Assembly (NCBI GenBank): GCA_021186555.1
Contig: JAJKFL010000010.1
Location: 24,496,679 to 24,560,678, forward strand
DNA from: Reticulitermes speratus
Taxonomy: Eukaryota > Arthropoda > Insecta > Blattodea > Rhinotermitidae
Length of the DNA stretch: 64,000 bases
Direction of reading: 5' to 3'
Position 1 is the first letter of the stretch; the number at the start of each line of letters is the position of its first letter. Below are positions 11,261 to 22,559 of the stretch, piece by piece. Below the pieces are notes generated by a model, which saw only the letters and a program-made list of their open reading frames with translations, was not told the DNA's origin and did no database searches. Both the position numbers and the translations under genes were made by a program.

Positions 11261-11362
11261 AAGCATACAAACGTACCAGTGCATACAAACGTACCAGTGC
11301 ATACAAACATACCAGTGCATACAAACGTACCAGTGCATACAAACGTACCAGTGCATACAGTT
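11261..11362. repeat. 18-bp tandem repeat, 5-6 copies
   Basis: Unit GCATACAAACGTACCAGT. A separate small array 140 bp past the 39-bp array. Confidence 0.9.
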
Positions 11363-11384
11363 AGAACTTTCTGCCACGTGACAT

Positions 11385-11640
11385 TATGACATTTGGACAG
11401 TGTTTTGTACACTTTTCGTCCGATTCCTATAAATTTGGTACAAGAGGTTTGCACATAATGCCGATGAACTTTTGACAGTTTCGTGAAAATCAGCACAGGG
11501 AATGCAGTACTTTTGTTGAGGGGACAAATGAAATTACATTTACACGTGTAGCGTGACACCGTATGACATTCCGAAAATAAATCAACCCCTTCGATAAATT
11601 CTGTATACTGCGTCACGAGGTCACCAACTGCCATCTTGTT
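11385..11640 (+). repeat. Dispersed repeat R-B, copy 2
   Basis: Shares ordered blocks with 1025-1290: TCCGATT, GCACATAATGCCG, TTTCGTGAAAATCAGC, CAGTACTTTTGTTG and GCGTGAC. As in copy 1, a minisatellite array starts shortly after it. Confidence 0.6.
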
Positions 11641-11741
11641 CAACATGTGCAGGCAGCATGGCAGCTACACTGCCCCACGGTTGATGATCGGCATGACCAG
11701 CTATGATCGGTTGCCATTGACAGATCCCATATCTACAGCAA

Positions 11742-12290
11742 GGTACTTGGTTGGCCACAAGGTACTTGGCTGGCCACAAGGTACTTGGCTGGCCACAAGG
11801 TACTTGGCTGGCCACAAGGTGCTTGGCTGGCCACAAGGTGCTTGGCTGGCCACAAGGTGCTTGGCTGGCCACAAGGTGCTTGGCTGGCCACAAGGTGCTT
11901 GGCTGGCCACAAGGTGCTTGGCTGGCCACAAGGTACTTGGCTGGCCACAAGGTACTTGGCTGGCCACAAGATACTTGGCTGGCCACAAGGTACTTGGCTG
12001 GCCACAAGGTACTTGGCTGGCCACAAGGTACTTGGCTGGCCACAAGATACTTGGCTGGCCACAAGGTCTTGGCTGGCCACAAGGTACTTGGCTGGCCACA
12101 AGGTACTTGGCTGGCCACAAGGTACTTGGCTGGCCACAAGGTACTTGGCTGGCCACAAGGTACTTGGCTGGCCACAAGGTACTTGGCTGGCCACAAGGTA
12201 CTTGGCTGGCCACAAAGGTACTTGGCTGGCCACAAGGTACTTGGCTGGCCACAAGTACTTGGCTGGCCACAAGGTACTGGCTGCACGGAC
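11742..12290. repeat. 19-bp minisatellite array, about 29 copies
   Basis: Unit GGTACTTGGCTGGCCACAA, with GTGCTT and GATACTT variants. Since 19 is not a multiple of three, each translated frame cycles through all three readings of the unit. TGGCCA is an embedded palindrome. Confidence 0.95.
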
Positions 12291-12454
12291 TTGGCTGGCA
12301 CAGACTGACGTTACTGTCTGTGAGTTGACTGACCGTTCTACAGGTATTTACGGAACTGCTGAGGTACAGTACTGTGACCTGTAGGTCACTGCACGACCTC
12401 AAGAGGTCACATCAAAGTGTCAGGTCTGCATCACAATACAGAATTTTCCTGTGT

Positions 12455-12732
12455 AATGTATGTTGGCGTATGGGGGAGAGGAAGGATAACACCACTCATT
12501 CTTAACCTCTGCACTAGATGGAGGTAAGTGGTCAGCTTCACACTCCGGTTGCTTTATCCCCAAATGAAAGAAAACCGGTACACACTGAACAGCGGGCTGG
12601 GAGGGCCCCAGAGCCGGTCTGGACGTTTCGGAGAATAGAAACAGTTGTTGCCCCTGCCAGGAATCGAACCACATTCCTCGGTCGTCCAGTCTGTCGCCTA
12701 GTCACTGTACTAACTGAGCTACCTCGGCTCCT
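12455..12732 (-). mobile_element. SINE-2 copy, minus strand
   Basis: On the minus strand: head GAGGTAGCTCAGTTAGTACA with a GGTTCGATTCC box, then a body ending with the family signatures AGCTGACCACTTACCTCCAT and AAGAATGAGTGG. Other copies lie at 24272, 32156, 58045 and 59590. Confidence 0.8.
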
Positions 12733-12829
12733 GTATATTTACAGCTCAATATGCAACAGACAGTGTCTCAAATTAAAAAAATAAATTGAATTCTTCCATT
12801 TGCCTATAAAACACTCGCGAACGCGTATA

Positions 12830-13015
12830 GGTGACGTGAAGGTAATGCCCCACTCATTGTTAACCTCGGCACCAGATCAAGGTGACTAATCAGCTTCAAG
12901 CTCCGGCCACTTTATATCTAAAGCTCACTAGGCCCACACAGCACGGATCGGCGAGATGGCAAATACAAAAGTCCGGACCTGAACCCAGACCTTCCGAGCA
13001 CTAAGCACCACTTCT
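12830..13015 (-). mobile_element. SINE-2 fragment, minus strand
   Basis: Keeps the body signatures in reverse orientation (CACTCATTGTTAACCTCGGC, CAGCTTCAAGCTCCGGCC) but lacks a clean head. From 13015 to 13234 nothing is recognised. Confidence 0.55.
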
Positions 13016-13234
13016 GCTGGGTCAGTTGTCAAAGGACGTTGTTAGAAGACATTGCGTCTGTACTTCCGGCAGACAGGCGTGTGGCTGCTGACTGCTGACG
13101 GCGGTCATTAGTCGGTCTGACGTCCACGTGTGCCAATGTTAGACGTGCAGGCGTGTATCCAGGAACAGCTGAACTTCAGCACGGTAGCTGCTGTAACTAC
13201 CGCTTGCTTCACCATTAACCGTCTAACGCTCAGT

Positions 13235-14445
13235 GGTTACTATATGTACCACCAGGTTTAAAATTCACAAATTCTACGTTCTGCCCACACAGTGTATTTA
13301 TGTGTTTTGTGTAGATCTCAGAACAAACAGCGATTATTTCACTGTACAACATTAACTGACTGGTTTGTATAACTGAGACGGAGTGTGTTTACTGCGCGGT
13401 ACGTACTGTATTTATGTGTTTTGTGTGGATCTCAGAACAAACAGCGATTATTTCACTGTACAACATTAACTGACTGGTTTGTATAACTGAGACGGAGTGT
13501 GTTTACTGCGCGGTACGGACTGTATTTATGTGTTTTGTGTGGATCTCAGAACAAACAGCGATTATTTCACTGTACAACATTAACTGACTGGTTTTTGTAA
13601 CTGAGACGGAGTGTGTTTACTGCGCGGTACGGACTGTATTTATGTGTTTTGTGTGGATCTCAGAACAAACAGTGATTATTTCACTGTACAACATTAACTG
13701 ACTGGTTGTATAACTGAGACGGAGTGTGTTTACTGCGCGGTACGTACTGTATTTATGTGTTTTGTGTGATCTCAGAACAAACAGCGATTATTTCACTGTA
13801 CAACATTAACTGACTGGTTTTTGTAACTGAGACGGAGTGTGTTTACTGCGCGGTACGGACTGTATTTATGTGTTTTGTGTGGATCTCAGAACAAACAGTG
13901 ATTATTTCACTGTACAACATTAACTGACTGGTTTGTATAACTGAGACGGAGTGTGTTTACTGCGCGGTACGTACTGTATTTATGTGTTTTGTGTGGATCT
14001 CAGAACAAACAGCGATTATTTCACTGTACAACATTAACTGACTGGTTTTTGTAACTGAGACGGAGTGTGTTTACTGCGCGGTACGGACTGTATTTATGTG
14101 TTTTGTGTGGATCTCAGAACAAACAGTGATTATTTCACTGTACAACATTAACTGACTGGTTTGTATAACTGAGACGGAGTGTGTTTACTGCGCGGTACGG
14201 ACTGTATTTATGTGTTTTGTGTGGATCTCAGAACAAACAGCGATTATTTCACTGTACAACATTAACTGACTGGTTTGTATAACTGAGACGGAGTGTGTTT
14301 ACTGCGCGGTACGGACTGTATTTATGTGTTTTGTGTGGATCTCAGAACAAACAGCGATTATTTCACTGTACAGCATTAACTGACTGGTTTGTATAACTGA
14401 GACGGAGTGTGTTTACTGCGCGGTACGGACTGAACCTTTAAATAC
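13235..14445 (+). repeat. 114-bp satellite-bearing element, locus 2 (about 10 monomers)
   Basis: Left end CAGTGGTTACTATATGTACC and TTCTACGTTCTGCCCACACA, then about ten monomers ending GTTTACTGCGCGGTAC. Units with GTTTTTGTAACT lie at 13591, 13817 and 14045, about 228 bp apart, alternating with units that have GTTTGTATAACT. The array therefore grew in part by copying dimers. Confidence 0.9.
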
Positions 14446-14898
14446 AGTTGAGGTCAATCTTAGACTTTAAAGCGGTACACAAGTCTCCATTCCAGTTAAA
14501 AAGTGTATTCGTTTTTCACATAATTATCGGAATAAACAGTAATTATTTTCCCTCAACGGAACGAACCGGATGGTTTGTACAGAGAACAGGTGTGTTTTTT
14601 GTGAGACGGGAAGTGAATGTGTAAATATTGCTTGAAAGTTCAGGTTTTAAAGCGTTTAATAATGCTGATCGTTAGATGCTCCTCCCACCACACGCCCAAA
14701 TCACGCCACGTACCGTATGTACATTATGAGTGGTTACGAAACGCACACTGGGCAGTGACCTCGCTGGATATGCATTTGGAAGGTCAGAGTTCAGGTCCAA
14801 AAAATTCGGGTGTCATCGTTAGAGCTACTCCGAAGGCTACTGTGCCTATTACAATCGCCCACTTGACATAACATTTACATACGTATATCAATGACTCC
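14446..14898. other. Decayed 114-bp monomer and unrecognised sequence
   Basis: At 14525-14612 a single strongly diverged monomer remains (AATAAACAGTAATTATTTTC, GATGGTTTGTAC). The remainder shows nothing recognisable. Confidence 0.45.
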
Positions 14899-15395
14899 AT
14901 GCAGCAGAGTGCTTCTCAGTTAGTCAAAAAATTCCCCGAATTTTATGGAACCCGATGGTTCATTACCTTATTCACAACAGCCCGCCTCTTGTCCCTATCC
15001 TCAGCGAAATTAATGCACTGTACGTTCTCCCATCGTATTTACTTACGATCCACTTTAAGATTATCCTCCAATACAGACCTAAGACTTTCAAGCCGTCTCT
15101 TTCCTTCAGGTTTCCCAACCACAACCCTCTATGCATTTCTCTTCTCCCCCATACGTGCTAAATGCCCCGCCCACCCCATTCTTCTTGATTTGATCACCTG
15201 AATAATATTTGATGATCAGTACAGATCATTAAGTTCCTCGTTATGTAGTCTTCTCCGCTCCCCCGTTACCCCGTCCGTCTCAGACCCAAATATCCCCCTC
15301 AGCACCCTATTCTCGAACACCCTCAGCCTATGTTCCTCCCTCAGTGTGACAGACCAAGTGCCACACCCATACAAATATGCAAAATTACAGCTCTG
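14899..15395 (-). mobile_element. LINE-A 3' part of reverse transcriptase ORF, degenerate
   Basis: On the minus strand the order is TWSVTLREEHRLRVFENRVL, TGERRRLHNEEL, then MGWAGHLARMGEKR, then the last domain-free part. This is the usual end of an insect non-LTR polyprotein, with stops and frame changes throughout. The antisense plus-strand reading (QLVKKFPEFYGTRWFIT) is a shadow. Confidence 0.75.
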
Positions 15396-15599
15396 TGTGT
15401 TGTAATGTTTATACTGTTACACAGCAAAAGGGAAGACAAATGATTCTGGTAGACCAACACGTTTGTGTATACACGTGCGCACGCACACTCACGCACACAG
15501 GATCACCCTCGGCCTAGTCAACCTGCTGATCCCCCTGCGGTCTCCCTTATTCAAGCACCACCCAATTATTATAATCCAATAGCTTCACTTATCAATGCC

Positions 15600-15835
15600 T
15601 TCGCACGAACATGAATGTTTTGTCTCCTCCGAAACGTCCGGACCGTTTCTGGGACCCATCCAGCTTCCTATTGAACGGATACCTGGGGTTCGTTCCTGGA
15701 GCATAAGTGGCCAGGACGTGAAGCTGACCACCCACCTCCACGTGGTGCCGACGTTAAGAATTAGTGGAGCTATACCCCCACTCCCCCTAGTATATCTCCA
15801 TGTCCCGCACTTTACCTTTACATTTTACGCATTAC
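15600..15835 (+). mobile_element. SINE-2 body fragment, plus strand
   Basis: Headless: starts within TTGTCTCCTCCGAAACGTCC and keeps GTGAAGCTGACCACCCACCT and TGGAGCTATACCCCCACTCC. 15396-15599 has only a CA-rich stretch and nothing else. Confidence 0.65.
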
Positions 15836-16438
15836 CTCACCCTGTATTTTGCATACAGACTTAATAAAAAAGTTGACCACGAAATAAAGTGGACAAGTTT
15901 GGTGTTTGTGTTGAAGCAAAGACTACAAACACCAAACTGTCTGTCGAAATATTTACCGTGTCAATTTGGAGTTGGCTTTGTGTGCTTGTAAAGCAAAGCG
16001 AACACAAGCAGAACTTCGGCGTGTGTGTCTCAGCGCACAAGACGTCGCTTCTCACAGTGTCGTTTGCATGACGCCCACCGTTCTGCTTCACACGATCTTA
16101 CTACGTGCTGCTTGACCCGACACGTGTCTAAAGTCCAGTGTAATTGCTGTCCAGCAGGCTGGAACAGTTGTAACACCTTAGGGTCGTAATCGGAAGTACT
16201 CTGTTCAAATCTCGACCGGTATCTCTGCACTCAGACGCTGAGATACAGGATCATTAGTTTATCTGAGAAACGATATTGCCAGATAAAATAATGAGCGCAT
16301 ATTAGCGTCTCTACTAAATTATTTTTTGGCTCATTTACAGTTCCCGAATTTCATTTATCGCTCTGCAGTTGAAACATCACTAAATGGCCTAAAATTCAAC
16401 GAATTTTACCGCTGATTCTTGCATTAAACAAACGACAG
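15836..16438. other. Unrecognised sequence with a short hairpin
   Basis: Contains a perfect 13-bp inverted repeat (GTTTGGTGTTTGT and ACAAACACCAAAC) with about 15 bases between, near 15897-15937. No gene or transposon end is visible. Confidence 0.4.
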
Positions 16439-16886
16439 GCCGATCCCAGTGGCCGCGCGGTCTAAGACGTGGGTCTACGGCCGCTCGCTTACTGGGATTG
16501 CGGGTTCGAATGCCGATCCCAGTGGCCGCGCGGTCTAAGACGTGGGTCTACGGCCGCTCGCTTACTGGGATTGCGGGTTCGAATGCCGATCCCAGTGGCC
16601 GTGCGGTCTAAGACGTGGGTCTACGGCCGCTCGCTTACTGGGATTGCGGGTTCGAATGCCGATCCCAGTGGCCGCGCGGTCTAAGACGTGGGTCTACGGC
16701 CGCTCGCTTACTGGGATTGCGGGTTCGAATGCCGATCCCAGTGGCCGCGCGGTCTAAGACGTGGGTCTACGGCCGCTCGCTTACTGGGATTGCGGGTTCG
16801 AATGCCGATCCCAGTGGCCCGCGCGGTACTATAGAACGTGGGTCTAAGACGGCACGCGCTCGCTTACTGGGATTGCGGGTTCGAAT
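16439..16886 (+). repeat. Tandem array of six tRNA-like SINE-1 heads (73-bp unit)
   Basis: Heads begin at 16439, 16512, 16585, 16658, 16731 and 16804, each 73 bp (the last 83 bp with scattered small insertions). Each carries the A-box-like GGTCTAAGACG and the B-box GGTTCGAAT but only the first bases past the B-box before restarting with GCCGATCCCAG. The array feeds directly into a complete SINE-1. In effect it is a row of RNA polymerase III internal promoters. Confidence 0.9.
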
Positions 16887-17130
16887 GCCGATCCCAGTGG
16901 CCGTGCGGTCTAAGACGTGGGTCTACGGCCGCTCGCTTACTGGGATTGCGGGTTCGAATCCCACCTAAGGCATGGATGTCTGTCTGTTGTGAGTGTTGTG
17001 TGTTGTCAGGTAGAGGTCTGTGCGACGAGCGATCACTCGTCCAGAGGAGTCCTACGGAGTGTGATCGATGAACCTCATAGAGGAGGCACAAGCCTACTAG
17101 AGCTGCCGAGCCTTAATAAAAAAAAAACAG
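16887..17130 (+). mobile_element. SINE-1 full copy downstream of the head array
   Basis: Seventh head followed by the normal body (GATCACTCGTCCAGAGGAGT) and tail (GAGCTGCCGAGCC) ending in an A run at 17117-17127. Heads six and seven differ from the rest, so the array grew by unequal exchange on the upstream side of one original SINE. Confidence 0.85.
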
Positions 17131-17382
17131 TTTATACCTGGCATCAGATTGCGCTGTAATCATGACTGTGAAGAGCAGAGCCAACTTGGTAAGCTAACAC
17201 CTCGACTAATGAATAAATTCCCCGACGTTTATTGGGCCCGAAGGTTCATTACCGTATTCACAAGAACATAACATTAAAATTGTCTTGAGCCAGATAAATC
17301 CACTCCACACAATTAGGCCTATATCGTATGTCCTTAACATCTGTTTTAATTGTTACGTCACTTGCACCGTACATTCTTTGAT

Positions 17383-17622
17383 TATATAAATCGTATTGTG
17401 ACAAATGTACAGTTTGTGTATTTAACACAAGTATTTGTTATTGAAAAGTGCCCAACATGTTTCGAAACAATTTTTTTAGTTCATCTTTTTGAACAAGTAA
17501 GCCCCTGAAGATGAACTAAAAAAATTGTTTCGAAACATGTTGGGCAATTTTGAATAATAAAGAGTTGTGTTAAATAACACAAACTGTGTACATTTGTCAC
17601 AATAAGATTTATATAATCCATT
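17383..17622. mobile_element. Foldback (long-hairpin) element
   Basis: Two arms of about 110 bp, largely complementary, separated by only about 20 bases. Left arm blocks GATTATATAAATC, TTGTGACAAATGTAC, GCCCAACATGTTTCGAAAC and TAGTTCATCTT all return in reverse complement order on the right. The right arm reads CCTGAAGATGAAC then GTTTCGAAACATG. No coding capacity, and no clear target duplication seen. Confidence 0.85.
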
Positions 17623-17744
17623 TTAAGATCACTACAGCCTCCTGCTTGTCCCACTTGGTCCCCCTTAGGTTTTACGGCGAACTTTTGCACGTTCGCCCCA
17701 TGTTTCTAGTCTATCCCATCCGTGCTACATTCCCCGCCCAACGT

Positions 17745-17900
17745 CCCTGGTCTGACTGCTCAATAACTGATGACTGCAGTTTGCAGACCGGCTCTAGGGC
17801 CCGCCCAGTACCCTATCCAATGAGTGCTGGGGGTAAAGCGGCCAGGGCGTGACTCTGACCATTCACGCAGCTATACCACCCCCCCATTTCAGGCGTGGTG
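17745..17900 (+). mobile_element. SINE-2 body fragment, plus strand
   Basis: Contains the ordered signatures GACCGGCTCTAGGGCCCGCC, GGGGTAAAGCGGCCAGGGCG and AGCTATACCACCCCCC. Head absent. Confidence 0.6.
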
Positions 17901-17985
17901 CTTAATCAGGAACCCGGACAGCCTTGCATTTCCCTCGTTATGCAACTTCCGCCAGTCCCATGTCACTTCCTGTTCCCTCAGGTTC

Positions 17986-18663
17986 ACACTTTCTCCTCTA
18001 CAACCAATCAGACAACCTCAACCTATGAAGACCGTTGTTCTTGCGGGATATGACGCCGTGTACCGAGGCCTTAGGGCTCAGTACTCTACCAGCAAGTCGG
18101 AAGCAGCAGATATCTCCAAACTTTGTCTTCCATTGAGACTTCGCCGCGCCTGAAGACTTCCACGTAACCACCGCGACGACAACCTGACGTCTTACTCAAG
18201 CCATGTCACGCCTTAAATGTTAGAGGCAAAGTTTCACAACAAGCCGCAACAGGCAACATTACAACTCTGTTATAACCTTCACGTTTCTAAACAGCAGACG
18301 CCAAAAGTTTCTAAACCGAAAGCCAGCGAGCATTCCCAGCATTTAGTACAGTCTGTTTCCACCCAAAATACAAACGCCTCGTTAGCCGCCATGCTGCCCA
18401 AAAATCGCGGCCAAATTTTCATATTTGCGGATTGTCTCGAATTATTTTATTATTATTATTATTTTAATAGGAGGCAGCCGTTAGAGTTGTGAGCAGTTAA
18501 CAACACTGGCACTGTGACACGTAGCGCGTAACGTGTATGGCACGTGGCGTAATGAAGGCACTGCTTGCTGCGGGTAAAAGTGCGGCTGTCGGTTAGGCAG
18601 TCAGCGTTCAGAGTCGCCATCCTGTCTTTCGCACTCTCCATATCAGACATGTAAAAGTCTAAA
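17986..18663. other. Intergenic sequence, nothing recognised
   Basis: Short plus-strand frames without family resemblance. A TTA run lies near 18447-18465. Confidence 0.4.
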
Positions 18664-20100
18664 GCCCAGTGGTTACTATATGTACCGCCAGGTTTTCCTC
18701 TGTCAGTATCATTCCACCATTGTTCCATACTCATTCATTCATCTACCACCGACGCTGTATAATGTTTCTCTCCCAGTACTTCAGTTCCCCTGTCAGTATC
18801 ATTCCACCAATGCTCCATACTCATTCATTCATCTACCACCAACGCTGTATCATGTTTTTCTCCCAGTACTTCAGTTTTCCCCCGTCAGTATCATTCCACC
18901 AATGCTCCATACTCATTCATCCATCTACCACCAACGCTGTATAATGTTTCTCTCCCAGTACTTCAGTTTTCCCCTGTCAGTATCATTCCACCAATGCTCC
19001 ACACTCATTCATACATCTACCACCAACGCTGTATAATGTTTCTCTCCCAGTACTTCAGTTTTCCCCTGTCAGTATCATTCCACCAATGCTGCACACTAAT
19101 TCATACATCTACCACCAACGCTGTATAATGTTTCTCTCCCAGTACTTCAGTTTCCCCTGTCAGTATCATTCCACCAATGCTCCACACTCATTCACACATC
19201 TACCACCAACGCTGTATAATGTTTCTCTCCCAGTACTTCAGTTTCCCCTGTCAGTATCATTCCACCAATGCTCCATACTCATTCACACATCTACCACCAA
19301 TGCTGTATAATGTTTCTCTCCCAGTACTTCAGTTTCCCCTGTCAGTATCATTCCACCAATGCTCCATACTCATTCACACATCTACCACCAACGCTGTATA
19401 ATGTTTCTCTCCCAGTACTTCAGTTTCCCCTGTCAGTATCATTCCACCAATGCTCCATACTCATTCATACATTTACCACCAACGCTGTATAATGTTTCTC
19501 TCCCAGTACTTCAGTTTCCCCTGTCAGTATCATTCCACCAATGCTCCATACTCATTCACACATCTACCACCAACGCTGTATAATGTTTCTCTCCCAGTAC
19601 TTCAGTTTGCCCTGTCAGTATCATTCCACCAATGCTCCATACTCATTCATACATCTACCACAAACGCTGTATAATGTTTCTCTCCCAGTACTTCAGTTTC
19701 CCCTGTCAGTATCATTCCACCAATGCTCCATACTCATTCACACATCTACCACCAACGCTGTATAATGTTTCTCTCCCAGTACTTCAGTTTCCCCTGTCAG
19801 TATCATTCCACCAATGCTCCATACTCATTCATACATCTACCACCAACGCTGTATAATGTTTCTCTCCCAGTACTTCAGTTTCCCCTGTCAGTATCATTCC
19901 ACCAATGCTCCATACTCATTCATACATCTACCACCAACGCTGTATAATGTTTTTCTCCCAGTACTTCAGTTTCCCCTGTCAGTATCATTCCACCAATGCT
20001 CCATACTCATCTTCATCTACATGTTACTGTTACCAGAAGGACAAACACCTAACCTACCCCCCTGTCCCGCCCCCTAAAAAATAAAGCTCTTTTGGAAATC
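18664..20100 (-). repeat. 91-bp array inside an EHWWNDTDRGK-type element, about 14 copies
   Basis: Monomer on the plus strand starts TCAGTATCATTCCACCAATG and recurs every 91 bp (for example 19177, 19268, 19359). On the minus strand it translates as EHWWNDTDRGKLKYWER, a dispersed insect repeat seen singly here at 27116-27190, 35980-36030 and 48509-48600. The left boundary (18664-18695) is fused to the left end of the 114-bp element (AAAGCCCAGTGGTTACTATA). Confidence 0.9.
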
Positions 20101-21176
20101 GGGGGTCGTTGAACAGAAAGTACTTTCAGTCTTTCCGCCTGTAACGTTCTCATATTGACTGCACGCTCCCTTGGACAGAGAACAGCAGTGACGCCTTAAT
20201 ACGAAGTACAGACTTACGGAATAAACCTGAAGTGCGCAGACAGTTAGACAAACGGCGTGAGGTGGAGAATTATACAACGCAATAGCGATACTGCCAGTAG
20301 AACGTGTTTTGTTTCTCTGTCTGCCAACCATTATCTCTGTTACAAATCGTTGTTTGCTGCTCAGATCCGTAAGCAATATTTCATTCCAACACATCATATC
20401 AACATACCTTTTTTAACATGTCTGACCGAACTGCATGGCGAAATACATATTCTCTGCGTTAATTATCGACAACAGTTACTACTTTATTCTAATTATATAT
20501 AATTCTATTTTTTCATCACTTTTATACGTTTTATATATCTAGAAGTTCATCCGAGAATAGCTTTGTATATGCAAGTGCTGATGTGTAGATAGTAGGTGGG
20601 AGTGCGTGTGGGTGCGTGCATAGACGCTTAAGCAGCTGTTCTAGAAATACACGCTAGCGCCGGGGAAACAAATGCCGACCGCCAATTATATGCTTTGAAA
20701 TAACTTTACAATATATTTCTGACACAGGTACAAGCCTATACAATAGACGCTATTGTATGTACGTAAGGAGGGTCGGTGAGGAATTGGTCTCAGATAATTG
20801 CTAGAGAAAACGCCAGCCAAATTCCAACCCTCTGCATAACCGACAAACCCGCCCACATAGATGTTCTTTCCACTTCGCAAAGACACAATAAGTTTTATAT
20901 AAGCAGTAATTTCATGCTGGATTTGTGTAAACAGGAGTGTAACTTACCGAGTGGACCAAGTGTGAACGGCAGTAGCCACCGCAGCGAAACGCTATAGACA
21001 GGAAGCTAACTTTTAACACTTAAAATTCAGTCAACCGCTCGGCACTGACTGACTTGGCCGCCAACACGCTTCTCTGCAGCTCGCCTCAGTCTCCTACCAC
21101 AAGGGGGCCCCACCCTGAACACCCTGCCATCTACACGCCGCGACACAAAACTAAGTCCAACATCCTACCACCTTAT
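20101..21176. other. Intergenic sequence, nothing recognised
   Basis: Small frames only. The first 100 bases may still belong to the EHWW element, since the block CAGAAGGACAA is shared with 27174-27185. Confidence 0.4.
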
Positions 21177-21369
21177 TTAATTACAAACAGGCTGTGTCTT
21201 CATTAACCTATTGTACAGGAGCTGACACAAATATCGGATCCATATTATTGATTTACCGCGAAGTAGCAGCTGCAAGACAAAGACGAATGGTACAACGTGT
21301 CTACCACCGGGAACATACACAAATCCAAATTTAAAAATAATGATTATGACCATGTAGAATGTGACACCG

Positions 21370-21560
21370 TGTACGAAATCTGCTGTCTTCTGGGTTATTA
21401 CGCGGCGTCGTGTGGTAATTTTTTTTACCGACGTTTCGGGACAATGTATCGGTCCCATCTTCACGGGTCAAGAGACAGCCACAAACGTTTCGGAAGAACC
21501 TAGGTCTCTGATGTGAAAACGCAGGCTTCTTCTTCCTCCGAAACGTCGGTAACTACCAAA
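21370..21560. mobile_element. GAAACGTC-type element fragment
   Basis: Carries CTTCTGGGTTATTACGCGGC, TACCGACGTTTCGGGACAAT and CATCTTCACGGG. The same order (terminal CTGGGATGTTACGC-like box, then GACGTTTCG, then a short stem) recurs at 21880-21960, 23750-23930, 24640-24740, 25860-25985, 34560-34600, 35700-35745 and 38200-38350. Confidence 0.6.
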
Positions 21561-21654
21561 TACATGGCGTCACAAACTCTGAGGGCCGTGTCCTTGACGC
21601 AGAACGTTACACACCTAAGGTTATGCATTTCTGTGTTTGACTTACTGGAGTCTT

Positions 21655-21960
21655 CGGGTCTGTTCGACTGTACCGATGGGCGGGGCATGTAGCATGCATG
21701 GGAGACGAGATAAATGCTTAGAGGATTGTGGTGGGGAGATCTCAAGGAAAGAAGGAAGTTTGAAAACTTAGACGCAGATGGTAGGGTGCTGAAACCGCCC
21801 TTAAAAGAATATTATGGGGGGGTGGAATGCGTGATTTCAGGCTTCCGCCGCGGCGTAAATGAGATTTTCTCTCTTCTGGGATGTTACGCAGCGTAGAATG
21901 GTATATAGTTACCGACGTTTCGGGACAACCTATCATCGCAGAAGAGCGAAGATCTCAGGG
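21655..21960. mobile_element. LINE-A scrap and second GAAACGTC fragment
   Basis: Plus-strand 21668-21712 reads WAGHVACMGDEINA, a LINE-A motif, and continues degenerate to about 21800. At 21880-21960 the GAAACGTC element resumes (CTGGGATGTTACGCAGCG, TACCGACGTTTCGGGACAAC). Confidence 0.55.
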
Positions 21961-22215
21961 TGTGAAGTGTTTAATCTGGCTCAGGATACGAACAAGTAGC
22001 GTGCTGTTGTGAACGCGGTGATGAACCTAGAGGTTCCGCAAAATACGGGAATTTTTTGGCTAGCTAAGGAACTGTTAGCTTTTCAGTAAGGACGCTTCTC
22101 CTTGTCAGAAGGTTAAGTAACACATTCAGTTGATTGAACGTGTGACAGACTGCTGACTTTCAGTCCGTACATTTAATGGAAAGGCATTTCAAAATAACAA
22201 GACTGGCAATGTGCA

Positions 22216-22537
22216 TATAACGTAATATTAAGGCGCGTTCGCGTAACCACTGTTGCCGTGGAAAAGCAATAAGTATTACATATTCTAAGTGTGTGTCTGT
22301 AGCCTTAGTTATCCAGCATGCAAAGCGCATGCGCCGTATTATATTGTCATCTGTGGCCTGTCTGGCTGTACCGTATTTTTCCACATTATCTCACAAACGG
22401 TACGATTTTCGGAAAAACGTTATTGAACATAAAATTTGTGTTTTGATTTTCTCTACAACTTTTGTCTGAAACATTTCTCATTCTAAGAAGAATTCAGCGA
22501 GATATTATCATAAATGTACGTATGTCTTCATGTAAAG
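22216..22537 (-). repeat. Dispersed repeat R-A, copy 2 (inverted)
   Basis: Reverse complement of 1-330 with moderate divergence: GGCGCGTTCGCGTAACCA at one end and TTCATGTAAAG at the other. The two copies are inverted relative to each other and 22 kb apart. Confidence 0.75.
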
Positions 22538-22559
22538 TACCGTTATTGTTGTTAGATTT

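Larger units (their letters stand above)
17200..17985 (-). mobile_element. LINE-A remnant, twice interrupted
   Basis: Pieces read on the minus strand as EVTWDWRKLHNEGNA (17930-17985) and WAGNVARMG (about 17700-17745), with the terminal part at 17200-17290. The foldback element 17383-17622 and a SINE-2 fragment 17745-17900 sit inside it, giving a nested insertion history. Confidence 0.6.

Noticed and set aside
9799..11646. 615-codon minus-strand open frame and overlapping plus-strand frames of about 450 codons
   Set aside because: They are the 39-bp array read in several frames at once. A unit of 13 codons without stops keeps them open on both strands, and there is no non-repeat domain.
14899..15201. 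Plus-strand gene reading QLVKKFPEFYGT
   Set aside because: It is the antisense shadow of LINE-A. The minus strand has the reverse transcriptase motifs.
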